A DNA stretch of 64,000 bases. It comes from Mucilaginibacter phenanthrenivorans (GTDB taxonomy: Bacteria; Bacteroidota; Bacteroidia; Sphingobacteriales; Sphingobacteriaceae). The stretch is from contig NZ_JAHVAP010000018.1 in assembly GCF_024721155.1 (NCBI RefSeq), positions 62,001 through 126,000 on the forward strand, read 5' to 3'. The translations under genes were made by a program, and so were the position numbers. Under the pieces are notes generated by a model, which saw nothing but the letters and a program-made list of their open reading frames with translations, had not been told where the DNA came from and did not search any database. The first letter of the stretch is position 1. Every line of letters begins with the position of its first letter. Positions 43,093 to 53,800 of the stretch are shown piece after piece.

Positions 43093-46000
43093 TTGAATGC
43101 ATATACTTTCCATATCACCCCTTATGACCTGGCCTTTCTCGGGGCGATCTTTATTGGGCTGAATTTTGCCCTGTTGTTGTGGTTCACCAAAAGAATCAAC
43201 CGGACTGCAAACCGGTTTCTTGGCCTGGCCCTGGCAACTGTTGTTTTGTGGATAGTTTGGATAGTGGTCATCGATATTGGGATGCGGACGTATTTCCCTC
43301 ACTGGAGCTGGCTGCCGCTGCAATTTTCGCTTGCGCTTGGCCCCTTGATCTATTTTTATGTGCTTAAAGTGACCCGGCCGGAATATAAATTCCGGGGGAA
43401 AGACCTGCTGCATTTTGGCCCCGCGTTATTGCAGCAGGGTGTATTGATATTGGAGATCAGGGAGAGTATTAGAACCGGCGCGGCTACTTATGATACGCTG
43501 ATATTTCATCAGTTGAACCCGGTATTGCAGTTGTTGACGTTTGTCTCGGTTTCCACGTATTTGTATTGGTCCTTCAGGCTGATAGAACGTTTTTACGATC
43601 AGTTGAAATTTAATGATGTGAGCGACCGGTACAGGCACGAATTGCAGTGGCTGCAACGTTTGCTGATGGGTTGGGGCCTGCTATGGTTATTGTGGATCCC
43701 CGTCACGGTAGCAAGTTACTATTACCACTTAGACAGCCATGCTTATTATCCTTTGTATCTTCTTTTAGCAGTAATGATGATCTGGATTGCGGTGAAGGCT
43801 CTTTTCAGGCCGGAAGCCGGAATGGCGGTCCAGGCACTGCCTGTTTTTAAACCATTGTCTCCGGCGGCACTGAAGCAAAAGGGGGCCTGGCTCAAGAAGG
43901 CCATGGAAACCGGTCTGTATTACCAGGATGCAGAGCTCAGCATAAATTCGCTGGCCGAAGCGCTGGATCTCCAACCCCGTGAACTGTCGCGGATCATCAA
44001 TACGGCGCTGGGAAAGAACTTCAATGATTTTGTGAATGAATACCGTGTCAGGGACGTGTCCCGTAAAATGCAGGACCCGGCTTATGACCGGTTAACGCTG
44101 CTGGGCATAGCCTTCGATGCCGGATTCAATTCTAAATCCACCTTTAACCGCATCTTCAGGCAAATGACCGGAAAAAGTCCGGCTGAATACAAAAGCGATT
44201 TAAAAAAAGAGCGCCCAAGTCGCGATTTGAGACCTTATTCCCGTTCTGCGGCGGTAATTTCGAACCAGGAAACCAGTCCTAAGTGGTCTTCCGGAAATTT
44301 AAACCGCAACTATATGTTTAAAAATTATTTAAAGATCGCCGTACGGCAACTCCGCAGACAAAAAATGTATGCGGCTATAAAGGTCGGGGGCTTTGCGCTT
44401 AGCATTGCGGCCTGTTTGTTAATTGCCTTATATATCCGCAACGAGCTGAGTTATGATAAGTCGTACCCTGACGCAAACCGTATTTTCCGCGTAGTAATGG
44501 TGTATACTGATAACGGCAATGTTGGCAAAGGCCCGGAATGGCCTGCACCGATGGCTAAAACACTGAAGAAGGATTTCCCGCAAATTGAGTTTGCCGGCCG
44601 CCTGATGCCCAATACCCTGATGGGTGCCGGTACAGCCGAAGTGCGCCGCGCAGACCAGGTGCAGAACACCTACGAGGAGGGTATTACCTTTGCCGACCAA
44701 AGCATGCTGGATCTATTGAAATTACCCATGGTTTATGGTGATCGCTCCCATGCGCTGGCTAGTCCGCACACCGTGGTAATTACAAAAAGGAAAGCCGATA
44801 AATATTTCCCCGGCCAAAATCCGGTAGGCAAGGTGATGTATTTTAATAACGATAATACCCAACCCTATACTATCGGCGGGGTTATAGAAAACTTTCCAAC
44901 AACCTCGCACCTGCAATACGATTTTTTGGTAACCCTATCGGGGAGGGAGTTTTGGCAGGGTGAGCAAAATGCCTGGGGGAATTTTAACTATCCCACCTAC
45001 GTGCTGCTTAAACAGGGCATAGATGGAAAAGCCTTTGAGCGGAAAATGACGGCTGACATGGTTAAAAACTATTTCCTGCCGAATATTAGAAAGGGTGGTG
45101 CAAAAAGCCCCGAACAGGAAGCTGCCAAAATTCATATAACGCTGCAGCCGGTTACCGATATTAATCTTTACTCGTTCGATATCCGGGATGGCCTTCAGCA
45201 TGGCGATATCCGCTTTATTTGGCTGTTTGGTGGTGTTGCGGCATTTATCCTCATCATAGCCTGCATCAATTTTGTAAACCTTGCTACCGCCAAATCAGCC
45301 AACAGGGCTAAGGAGGTTGGTTTGCGTAAGGTAGTCGGCTCCAATCGCAGCGGGCTGATTAAACAGTTTTTAATTGAGTCGCTGCTGTACAGTTGCCTTT
45401 CATTTGTTATCGGCCTGTTGCTGGCCCGGCTGTTGTTGCCATATTTTAACTCGCTTGCCTCCAAATCGTTAACCATGCCGTGGGGCGAGTGGTGGCTGCT
45501 GCCGGTTGTGTTGGTTTCGGCTATCGTTGTCGGCGTCGTTGCAGGCTTATATCCGGCCTTTTACCTGTCCGCCTTTAAACCTGTTCAGGTTTTAAAGGGT
45601 ACGCTCAGTACCGGCAGCAAAGGCTCATTATTACGCAACAGCCTGGTGGTGTTCCAGTTTACCGCATCCATTATACTTATCATCGGCACTATGGTTATTT
45701 ATAACCAGGTACATTACATCCTTAACCAAAAAGTTGGGTTTGATAAGGACCAGGTGGTAATTGTACAGGGCACAAATACGCTGGGCGATAAAAACATCCG
45801 CAGCTTTAAAACCGAGCTGCAAAAGCTGGCGTCGGTAAAAAGCGCGTCCATCAGCGACTACCTCCCAATTGAAGCCGGGAGCAAACGCAACGGTGATGGT
45901 TTTACCATCGAGGGAAGAGAAAAACTCGACGCGCACGTGCAGGGCCAGCTTTGGCAGATAGACGATACCTACCTTAAAACGTTGGGGATGAAACTGGTGG

Positions 46001-46752
46001 AGGGGCGTAATTTTTCGTACGATATGTCGGACGATACCGCAGGCAAAACCATCATTATCAACCAAACGATGGCAAAAAAGCTCAACCTTAAACACCCTAT
46101 TGGCGCTCGCATTTCCAACGGCAATGCAGCTACGGTGATAGGCGTGGTGGCCGATTTTAATTATGATTCGATGCACCGCGGAATTGACCCTTTAATATTG
46201 CATTTCGGCCTGAGCCCGTCACTGGTTACCATAAAAGTTAGGGGCGGAGACATGAAAAACGCCCTGCAAGCCATTGCCGCCACCTGGAAGTCATTTGCGC
46301 CAAACCAGCCTATCCGCTACACTTTCCTGGACGAAAGCTTTGCCAGCATGTATGCCGACGTGCAACGCATGGGCCGCATTTTCACCACGTTTGCCATACT
46401 GGCTATTATCATCGCTTGTTTGGGCCTTTTCGCGCTGTCGGCGTTTATGGCCGAGCAACGCAGTAAGGAGATCGGCATCCGCAAGGTGCTGGGCGCTAGC
46501 GTGAGTGGCATTACTACATTGTTATCGGTTGATTTTGTAAAGCTGGTAGCCCTGGCTATCCTTATTGCCACGCCCATTGCATGGTGGGGCATGTATAAAT
46601 GGCTGCAGGGTTTTGCCTATCACGCACCGGTACAGTGGTGGGTTTTTGCTTTGGCTGGTTTGGCGGCAATATTGATCGCGTTAATCACTGTTAGCTTTCA
46701 ATCCATAAAAGCCGCGATTGCAAACCCGGTAAAGAGTCTCCGTTCTGAGTAG
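43093..46752 (+). CDS. Membrane AraC-type regulator fused to FtsX/MacB-type ABC permease (copy 3)
   Basis: 1219 residues, TTG start in the shared context. The seven-helix N-terminal region and the AraC domain (NSLAEALDLQPRELSRIIN and LLGIAFDAGFNSKSTFNRIF) are close to the other copies. The permease half starts at an internal ATG (44314) and is its own subtype (RRQKMYAAIKVGGFALSIAACLL). It carries the FtsX signatures KEVGLRKVVGS and KEIGIRKVLGA and ends ANPVKSLRSE. About 807 residues remain after the internal ATG, so the permease is complete. A repeat with a terminator-like hairpin follows, and the same unit follows copy 5. No ATPase gene is near. Confidence 0.85.
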   Translation: MNAYTFHITPYDLAFLGAIFIGLNFALLLWFTKRINRTANRFLGLALATVVLWIVWIVVIDIGMRTYFPHWSWLPLQFSLALGPLIYFYVLKVTRPEYKFRGKDLLHFGPALLQQGVLILEIRESIRTGAATYDTLIFHQLNPVLQLLTFVSVSTYLYWSFRLIERFYDQLKFNDVSDRYRHELQWLQRLLMGWGLLWLLWIPVTVASYYYHLDSHAYYPLYLLLAVMMIWIAVKALFRPEAGMAVQALPVFKPLSPAALKQKGAWLKKAMETGLYYQDAELSINSLAEALDLQPRELSRIINTALGKNFNDFVNEYRVRDVSRKMQDPAYDRLTLLGIAFDAGFNSKSTFNRIFRQMTGKSPAEYKSDLKKERPSRDLRPYSRSAAVISNQETSPKWSSGNLNRNYMFKNYLKIAVRQLRRQKMYAAIKVGGFALSIAACLLIALYIRNELSYDKSYPDANRIFRVVMVYTDNGNVGKGPEWPAPMAKTLKKDFPQIEFAGRLMPNTLMGAGTAEVRRADQVQNTYEEGITFADQSMLDLLKLPMVYGDRSHALASPHTVVITKRKADKYFPGQNPVGKVMYFNNDNTQPYTIGGVIENFPTTSHLQYDFLVTLSGREFWQGEQNAWGNFNYPTYVLLKQGIDGKAFERKMTADMVKNYFLPNIRKGGAKSPEQEAAKIHITLQPVTDINLYSFDIRDGLQHGDIRFIWLFGGVAAFILIIACINFVNLATAKSANRAKEVGLRKVVGSNRSGLIKQFLIESLLYSCLSFVIGLLLARLLLPYFNSLASKSLTMPWGEWWLLPVVLVSAIVVGVVAGLYPAFYLSAFKPVQVLKGTLSTGSKGSLLRNSLVVFQFTASIILIIGTMVIYNQVHYILNQKVGFDKDQVVIVQGTNTLGDKNIRSFKTELQKLASVKSASISDYLPIEAGSKRNGDGFTIEGREKLDAHVQGQLWQIDDTYLKTLGMKLVEGRNFSYDMSDDTAGKTIIINQTMAKKLNLKHPIGARISNGNAATVIGVVADFNYDSMHRGIDPLILHFGLSPSLVTIKVRGGDMKNALQAIAATWKSFAPNQPIRYTFLDESFASMYADVQRMGRIFTTFAILAIIIACLGLFALSAFMAEQRSKEIGIRKVLGASVSGITTLLSVDFVKLVALAILIATPIAWWGMYKWLQGFAYHAPVQWWVFALAGLAAILIALITVSFQSIKAAIANPVKSLRSE

Positions 46753-46755
46753 TGA

Positions 46756-46902
46756 TTAGAGGTTAGAGACCGGAGATTAGAGATTAGGAAGATAAATGCG
46801 GTATGGCAGCACAGGTAACTTCCATAAAGAGCTTAGGTCTGTAAGTGAGATCTGGGATTTAGTTGAGAAGGCGCTCCGGGGTGAGATCCGGAGCGCATTT
46901 TT
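46756..46902 (+). terminator. Repeat unit ending in a terminator hairpin, after copy 3
   Basis: A TTAGAGGTTAGAG-type stretch (46756-46787) and an 80-base block (46824-46902) precede the stem GCGCTCCGG (46871-46879) / CCGGAGCGC (46888-46896) and a T-run. The block recurs after copy 5 at 54552-54632, so gene and terminator were probably duplicated together. Confidence 0.75.
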
Positions 46903-47032
46903 ATATCCTGGTCAAAGCTGTCCACAAAGGCGATACCATTCGCAAACCACAACCGCACACTACGCCGTCCGCTTTTATTACAATAAACATTTCAAATATT
47001 TTATAATGTTTTCTTTATCAGTGTGTTATTGA

Positions 47033-47063
47033 TTTGGAACGGCGATTGTAGCACCTGTCCTGC
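47033..47063 (+). promoter_or_regulatory. Leader block of fusion copy 4
   Basis: TTTGGAACGGCGATTG at 47033-47048 is 31 bases before the TTG at 47064. An upstream CCGTCCGCTTTTATTACAATA stretch resembles the leader of copy 3. Confidence 0.45.
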
Positions 47064-50000
47064 TTGAATCCATATACATTACATATCAACCTTTATGACC
47101 TGGCCTTCCTGGGAACGATCTTTATCGGGTTGACTTTTGCCTTGCAATTGTGGTTCACCAAAAGGACTAACCGGGCCGCAAACCGGTTTTTGGCCCTGGC
47201 ATTGGTTATTATCATGCTGTGGATAGCCAGAATATTGGGCATCGACACCGGGCTGTCGGCTTACCTTCCTCACTGGAGCTGGCTGCCGCTGCAATTTTCG
47301 CTGGTTCTTGGCCCGCTGATCTATTTTTATGTGCTTAAAGTGACCCGGCCGGAATATAAACTGCGCCTAAAAGATCTGCTGCATTTTGGCCCCTTACTGT
47401 TGCAGCAGGGTGTATTGATATTGGAGATCAGGGAGAGCATAAGGACAGGCGGGGCTACTTATGATACACTGACTTTTCATCAGATGAACCCGGTTTTGCA
47501 ATTACTGGCGTTTATTTCAGTCGTCACCTATTTGTATTGGTCCTTCAGGCTGATAGACCGCTTTTACCAACAGCTGAAATTTAATGATGTGAGTGATCGG
47601 TACAGGTACGAATTGCGCTGGCTGCAGCGCTTACTGATGTCGCTCGGCCTGTTATTGTTATTATGGATCCCTTATACCGCTGTGGATTATTTTTATTACC
47701 GTGGACAATTAGGGATCCATGCTTATTATCCCTTGTATCTCTTTTTAGCAATAATGATGATCAGGATAGCGGCTGCGGCTCATTCAAAGCCTGAAATAGC
47801 ATCGCCATTTCAGGCAGTTCCGGTTTCAAAACCAACGATCCCGGCGGAGGTGAAGCAAAGGGGTATTTGGCTGAAGAAGGCCATGGAAGCGAGCCTGTTT
47901 TACCGGGACGCGGAACTAAGTTTGGGCTCACTTGCCGAAAAGCTGGACATTCATCCCCATGAGCTATCACGAATCATTAATATCGCGCTCAAAAAAAACT
48001 TTAATGATTTTGTTAATGAATACCGCATCCGCGAGGTAGCCCAAAAAATGCAGGACCCGGCCTACGACCGGCTAACGCTGCTGGGCATCGCCTACGATGC
48101 GGGCTTCAATTCAAAATCAACCTTTAACCGCACCTTCAGGCAAATGACCGGGATTAGCCCGGCGGAATACAAAAGCGACCTGAAAAAAGAGCGCCCAAGT
48201 TATCATTTGAGACCTTATTCCCGTTTTGCGGCGGTAATTTCGAATCAGGAAACCACTCCTAAGTGGTCTTCCGGAAATTTAAACCGCAATTATATGTTTA
48301 AAAACTATTTTAAAATTGCATGGCGGAATATCGTTCGCCATCAAAGCTATTCTGCCATTAACGTGGCCGGGCTGATTGTTGGGATTGCAGCCAGCCTGCT
48401 TATATTTGTAGTTGTTCAATATGAATTGAGCTTTGATACCTATCAGCCGGGTTATAAAAGCACCTACCGCATTGTTACAAAAAAAGTCCGGGAAGGCAAC
48501 ATCAGGTATAGTGCCGGTATATCTACACCGGCTGTAGACGCCTTTCGCCTTTATTTTCCACAAGCCACCGTTGCCGGTATCAATGCCATTTATGGCAGCC
48601 AAATTGTAGCTGTCAAGGGCAACCCGGCCAGCGATAAAAAATTTGTAGAAAACGCCGGCATCATGTTTGCCGAGCCGCAGTTGTTCGATATTTTTTCAGC
48701 AAAGTGGCTCGCCGGCAGACCCTCTGCTTTAAAAGATCCCAATATGGTGGTTATAGACGAAAGCAGCGCAATAAAATATTTTGGCGATTGGCAATCCGCT
48801 ATGGGCAAAACACTCAGGATGGACAACCTGGTAACGCTGAAGGTAGCAGGAGTAATTATGGATGCACCTGTAAATACCGATCTTCCGTTAAAGGTACTGG
48901 TTTCCTATATCACCTGGAAACAAAATGCGAAAGCTTATAATTACGCTCACACCTGGGACGAAACCAGCAGCGACTGCCAGGTCTACATAAAATTTCCTGC
49001 AAATGTATTGCAAAGCACCATCGACAGGCAAATGCTTAGCTTTTCGGCCAAACAATTTGATAATAACAAACGCACTGCCCGGAGGAGATATGCGATAGCA
49101 CAACCCTTACCGGAGCTCCATTTCGATACCAATTTTGGAGGTACGCTGGGCGATCATATAACCAGCAGGGCAACCCTGCGCACTTTGTCGCTTATCGCAG
49201 TACTCATCATCATTATGGCGTCAATCAATTTTATTAATCTTTCAACGGCCCAATCCGTGGGCCGGTCGAAGGAGGTAGGGATCCGCAAAGTGCTTGGCAG
49301 TAGTCGAGGGCAATTGATGGGCCTGGTGATGTGCGAAACAGCCATTATTGTACTGTTGTCCGCGGGACTAGCAGTATGTGTGGCCGAACTGGCTTTGCCC
49401 TTACTCAAAAACATTGCCAGCGTACCTGATACCATAGGCCTGTTCAATCCCGGCATATTGTTTTGCCTGGCTTGCGTAATATGCGCAGTGGTACTGCTTT
49501 CGGGGGTATATCCGGCACTCATCGTATCAGGGTTTAAACCTATCCAGGCGTTAAAAAATAAAATCAGTTCCACAGCCGTCGGCGGTATATCGCTCCGCCG
49601 GGTGCTGGTAATTACCCAGTTTGCTATCTCCCAATTGTTGATTATCGGAACGGCCATAGCCGTTAAACAAATGGATTTTGTAAACAACGCCGACCTTGGC
49701 TTTAATAAAGATGCGGTGCTGGCCATACCATGCCCTACCGATAGCGTCGGCTTATTGCGCCTGAATAGCTTTAAACAACAGGTACTCGCGTTGCCCGGTG
49801 TAAGGGCGGCCAGCTTTTCGGCTGATGTGCCATCGTCAATGCACAACAATTCAAGTAATTTTTTCTTCAATCATTCAGAAAAAGATCCTGGCTTTGATAT
49901 CTTTATGAAAGTAGCCGATGCAGATTACTTTAAAACTTTCGGCCTCAGGTTTATAGCGGGCAAAGGCTATGAACCCAGCGACACCGCACGGCAGTTGGTT

Positions 50001-50714
50001 GTTAACGAAACCTTTATACACAAACTCGGTATTAAACGCGCGGAAGACGCTTTGGGCAAAACCATCACCTTCGACAATTACGCAAACCTGCCTATAGTTG
50101 GCGTAGTAGCCGATTTTAAAACCAACTCCATGCGCGAGGAAATTAAACCCCTGGTGATATACCCCGCCAAAAAATCCGAACAGGAAATAGCTGTAAAAAT
50201 TGAAGGCCAAAAGCTGACAAAGACAGCTGCTGCAGTACAAAACCTTTGGAAAAACAACTATCCTGAATACGTCTACACAGGTTTTTTTGTTGATGATAGC
50301 ATAGCAAAATTTTATAAACAGGAAAACCAGCTGGAGCAGATCTACAAAATATTTGCGCTGATTGCCATTTTCATTTCCTGCCTTGGTTTGTACGGACTGG
50401 TTTCGTTTATGGCGGTGCAGCGTACCCGGGAGGTAGGTATCCGAAAAGTTTTAGGCGCATCTGTAGGGAGCATTGTTTATTTGTTCTCAAAAGAGTTTAT
50501 AGCGCTTATTGCGCTCGCATTTGCAATTGGCGCGCCCGCTGCCTGGTACCTGATGAACGGATGGCTGCAAACGTTCGCCTATCGTATTTCGCCGGGTGTA
50601 TGGGTTTTTGTGGCCGCTATTGCAACCTCGTTATTAATAGGTTGGGCTACGGTAGGTTATAAAGCTGTAAGGGCCGCACTGGCAAACCCGGTGAATAGTT
50701 TGAGGAGCGAGTAA
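47064..50714 (+). CDS. Membrane AraC-type regulator fused to FtsX/MacB-type ABC permease (copy 4)
   Basis: 1216 residues with a TTG start. The N-terminal module is very close to copy 5 (IPYTAVDYFYYRGQLGIHAYYPLYL). The AraC domain contains LGSLAEKLDIHPHELSRIINIA and LLGIAYDAGFNSKSTFNRTF. From the internal ATG at 48294 the permease half has TM1 SAINVAGLIVGIAASLLIF, which is nearer to copy 2 than to copies 1 or 3. FtsX signatures are KEVGIRKVLGS and REVGIRKVLGA. The end is ANPVNSLRSE. The gap to copy 5 is 153 bases and holds that gene's leader. Substrate unknown. Confidence 0.85.
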   Translation: MNPYTLHINLYDLAFLGTIFIGLTFALQLWFTKRTNRAANRFLALALVIIMLWIARILGIDTGLSAYLPHWSWLPLQFSLVLGPLIYFYVLKVTRPEYKLRLKDLLHFGPLLLQQGVLILEIRESIRTGGATYDTLTFHQMNPVLQLLAFISVVTYLYWSFRLIDRFYQQLKFNDVSDRYRYELRWLQRLLMSLGLLLLLWIPYTAVDYFYYRGQLGIHAYYPLYLFLAIMMIRIAAAAHSKPEIASPFQAVPVSKPTIPAEVKQRGIWLKKAMEASLFYRDAELSLGSLAEKLDIHPHELSRIINIALKKNFNDFVNEYRIREVAQKMQDPAYDRLTLLGIAYDAGFNSKSTFNRTFRQMTGISPAEYKSDLKKERPSYHLRPYSRFAAVISNQETTPKWSSGNLNRNYMFKNYFKIAWRNIVRHQSYSAINVAGLIVGIAASLLIFVVVQYELSFDTYQPGYKSTYRIVTKKVREGNIRYSAGISTPAVDAFRLYFPQATVAGINAIYGSQIVAVKGNPASDKKFVENAGIMFAEPQLFDIFSAKWLAGRPSALKDPNMVVIDESSAIKYFGDWQSAMGKTLRMDNLVTLKVAGVIMDAPVNTDLPLKVLVSYITWKQNAKAYNYAHTWDETSSDCQVYIKFPANVLQSTIDRQMLSFSAKQFDNNKRTARRRYAIAQPLPELHFDTNFGGTLGDHITSRATLRTLSLIAVLIIIMASINFINLSTAQSVGRSKEVGIRKVLGSSRGQLMGLVMCETAIIVLLSAGLAVCVAELALPLLKNIASVPDTIGLFNPGILFCLACVICAVVLLSGVYPALIVSGFKPIQALKNKISSTAVGGISLRRVLVITQFAISQLLIIGTAIAVKQMDFVNNADLGFNKDAVLAIPCPTDSVGLLRLNSFKQQVLALPGVRAASFSADVPSSMHNNSSNFFFNHSEKDPGFDIFMKVADADYFKTFGLRFIAGKGYEPSDTARQLVVNETFIHKLGIKRAEDALGKTITFDNYANLPIVGVVADFKTNSMREEIKPLVIYPAKKSEQEIAVKIEGQKLTKTAAAVQNLWKNNYPEYVYTGFFVDDSIAKFYKQENQLEQIYKIFALIAIFISCLGLYGLVSFMAVQRTREVGIRKVLGASVGSIVYLFSKEFIALIALAFAIGAPAAWYLMNGWLQTFAYRISPGVWVFVAAIATSLLIGWATVGYKAVRAALANPVNSLRSE

Positions 50715-50746
50715 GCAGTTTTCAATGGCAGTTGAGTTCTTGTGTG

Positions 50747-50867
50747 CAATTCAAAACCGAACGGCCTGATGTTCAATATCGTTACAATGATTGGTGTAAA
50801 TTAGGATGCAATTCATTATATAACAGTGAGTTGGAAATTTGGAACGGCGATTGAGGCAGTTGCTTAC
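50747..50867 (+). promoter_or_regulatory. Leader of AraC-permease fusion copy 5
   Basis: 50747-50801 matches 511-565 before copy 1 with two differences. TTTGGAACGGCGATTG at 50838-50853 lies 30 bases before the TTG start. The long identity with copy 1 marks a segmental duplication. Confidence 0.55.
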
Positions 50868-53800
50868 TTGAATCCATATACATTCCATATTAGCTTTAGC
50901 CTGTATGACCTGGCCCTCCTGGGAACGATCTTTATCGGGTTGACTTTTGCCCTGCAATTGTGGTTTACCAAAAGGATAAATCAGGCTGCAAACCGGTTTC
51001 TGGCCCTTGCCCTGGCAACTGTGGTTTTGTGGATGGCCAGCGTGTTGGGTATTGACGTCCGGTTGGGCACCTGGTTTTCACGCTGGAGCTGGCTGCCGCT
51101 GCAATTTTTGCTGACGCTTGGTCCCCTCATTTATTTCTATGTGCTTAAAATTACCCGGCCGCAATATAAGTTCCGGTGGAAGGATTTGCTGCATTTCAGC
51201 CCCTTGCTGCTTGAACTAGGTGCATTGGTATTGCAAATTATGGAAAGTATAAGGACAGGCGTGGCTACTTATGATACGCTAACCTTTCATCAGTTGGACC
51301 CGGTTTTACAATTACTGACGTTTATTTCGGTCGTCACCTATTTGTATTGGTCTTTCAGTCTAATAAACACCTTTTACAAACAGCTGAAATTTAACGACGT
51401 GAGTGACAGGTACCGGTATGAATTGCGATGGCTGCATCGCTTATTGATGGGTTTCGGCCTGATGTGGCTATTATGGATCCCTTATACCGCGGTGGACTAT
51501 TTTTATTATCATCACCAATTAGGGGCCCATGCTTATTATCCTTTATATCTGCTTTTGACGATAATGATGATCCGGATTGCGGCCCAGACTCTTTTCAGGC
51601 CGGAAGCCGCCATGGCGACCCAATCAACCTATGTTTCAAAACCAAAGCTACCGGCTGAATTAAAGCAAAAAGGTATTTGGCTGAAGATGATCGTCAAAGC
51701 CAATCTGTATTACCAGGATCCGGAATTAAGCCTAAGCTCACTTTCTGAAAAGCTTGCGTTGACTCCACATGAACTATCCCGCATCATCAATACCGCGCTC
51801 AAAAAAAGCTTCAACGATTTCATTAATGAATATCGCGTTGCTGACGTTGTTCAGAAAATGCAGGACCCTGCTTATGATCATATCACCATGCTGGGGATTG
51901 CATTTGATTCGGGATTCAATTCCAAAACCACTTTTAACCGGACTTTCAAACAAATGACCGGGAAAAACCCGGCAGAATATAAAAGCGATCTGAAAAAAGA
52001 AGGTCCATCTTATAACTTGGGGCGCTATACGCAGTTTGCACCGGTAATTTCGTATCAACAAGCCACTCCTGGGTGGGTTTACGAAAAATCAAACCGCAAT
52101 TTTATGTTAAAAAATTATTTCAAAATCGCGTTTCGCAGCCTTAAAAAAAACAAGATGCATTCCCTGCTTAATATTACTGGCTTATCGGCAGGAATGGCGG
52201 TAACGCTGTTGATCGGGCTTTGGATCAATACTGAATTGTCGTTTGACAAGTATCACCGGAATTTTAACAGCATTGCCCAGGTAATGCAGAACCAGACCTT
52301 TAGCGGTGAGACATCAACACAACCTACCATTCCCATGCCGCTTGGCGAGGAATTGCGAACAAGCTATGGGCGTGAATTCAAAAAGGTAGTAATGTCATCG
52401 AACACCGCAAAGCACCTGGTAGCGGCGGGTAACAAGCATTTTGTAAAAACCGGGAATTACATGGAGGCGGAGGCACCTTCTTTATTCTCGTTGCAGATGC
52501 TGAGCGGGTTGGGCAACGGTTTGAAAGATCCCCGTTCCATTCTGCTATCACATTCAGTTGCAACAGCCATTTTTGGCAATGCAGATCCTATAAACAAACT
52601 CATAAAATTTGATGATACCGCGAGCCTTAAAGTCACAGGTGTTTATGAAGACCTGCCAGTGAATACTACCCTGCACGATCTTGAATTTATTGTACCATGG
52701 GAGTTACAGGGTAAGCTGGTGAAGGACAATATCCAAAACTGGGACAATAACGGATGGAAAATATATGTGCAGATGGCAGATGGTGCTGATATCAATAAGG
52801 CCTCGGCAAAAATCAAGGATTCAAAATATGTAAAATCGGATAATGCCGAGCGGAAGTTTAAACCAGTTATTTTCCTTCAGCCGATGAGTAAATGGCATTT
52901 ATATGCTGAATTTAAGGGCGGGATAAACGTGGGCGGCCGGATCCAATATATATGGCTTTTTGGTACAATCGGGCTGTTTGTACTACTGCTGGCCTGCATC
53001 AATTTTATGAACCTGGCAACTGCCAAAAGCGAGAAACGGGCCAAAGAGGTGGGGATCAGAAAGGCCATTGGATCCCTGCGGAAGCAGCTGATCTACCAAT
53101 TTTTCAGTGAATCATTGCTGATGGCGTTTATGGCTTTCACGCTGTCTTTGCTGTTGGTAGTCCTGGCTCTTCCACTGTTTAATGATGTGGCAGGCGCAAA
53201 TATGAACCTACCTCTTAAGAACCCTTTGTTTTGGGCTGCCGGGCTTGGCTTTACCCTTGTTGCAGGTTTGATAGCCGGCAGTTACCCGGCGTTTTATCTT
53301 TCGTCTTTTAAACCGGTAAAAGTATTAAAAGGCACTTACAAAGCCGGTCGGCTGGCTACTGTGCCGCGGAAAGTGCTGGTGGTTTTGCAGTTTACCGTAT
53401 CGATAGCGATCATCATCAGCACTATTGTCGTTTTTCGGCAGATACAATTTGCGAAAGACCGCCCGGTAGGTTACAATAGGGAGGGATTAATCACTGTTGA
53501 GACTCTTACTCCTAATATTTACGATCATTTCGATGCTTTTCACAACGATCTGGTCAATACGGGCGCGGTATCGGACGTTGCCTGGTCGACTACGCCCGTA
53601 ACTGAGACGAACAATTCTCAATCTAATTTTGACTGGGAGGGAAGGGATAAAACCGGCACGCAAAACTTTGCAACGGTAGGTGTTTCTAAAGAATATGGAC
53701 GGACAATTGGCTGGCAGTTTATAGATGGCAGAGATTACAGATCAGGAACGGGAGGAACTGACGGGTTTGGCTTCGTAATAAATGAGGCTGCAGCTAAAAT

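Noticed and set aside
46796..47032. 78-codon frame between fusion copies 3 and 4
   Set aside because: It runs over a repeat, a terminator hairpin and the next gene's leader, and has no recognisable protein features.
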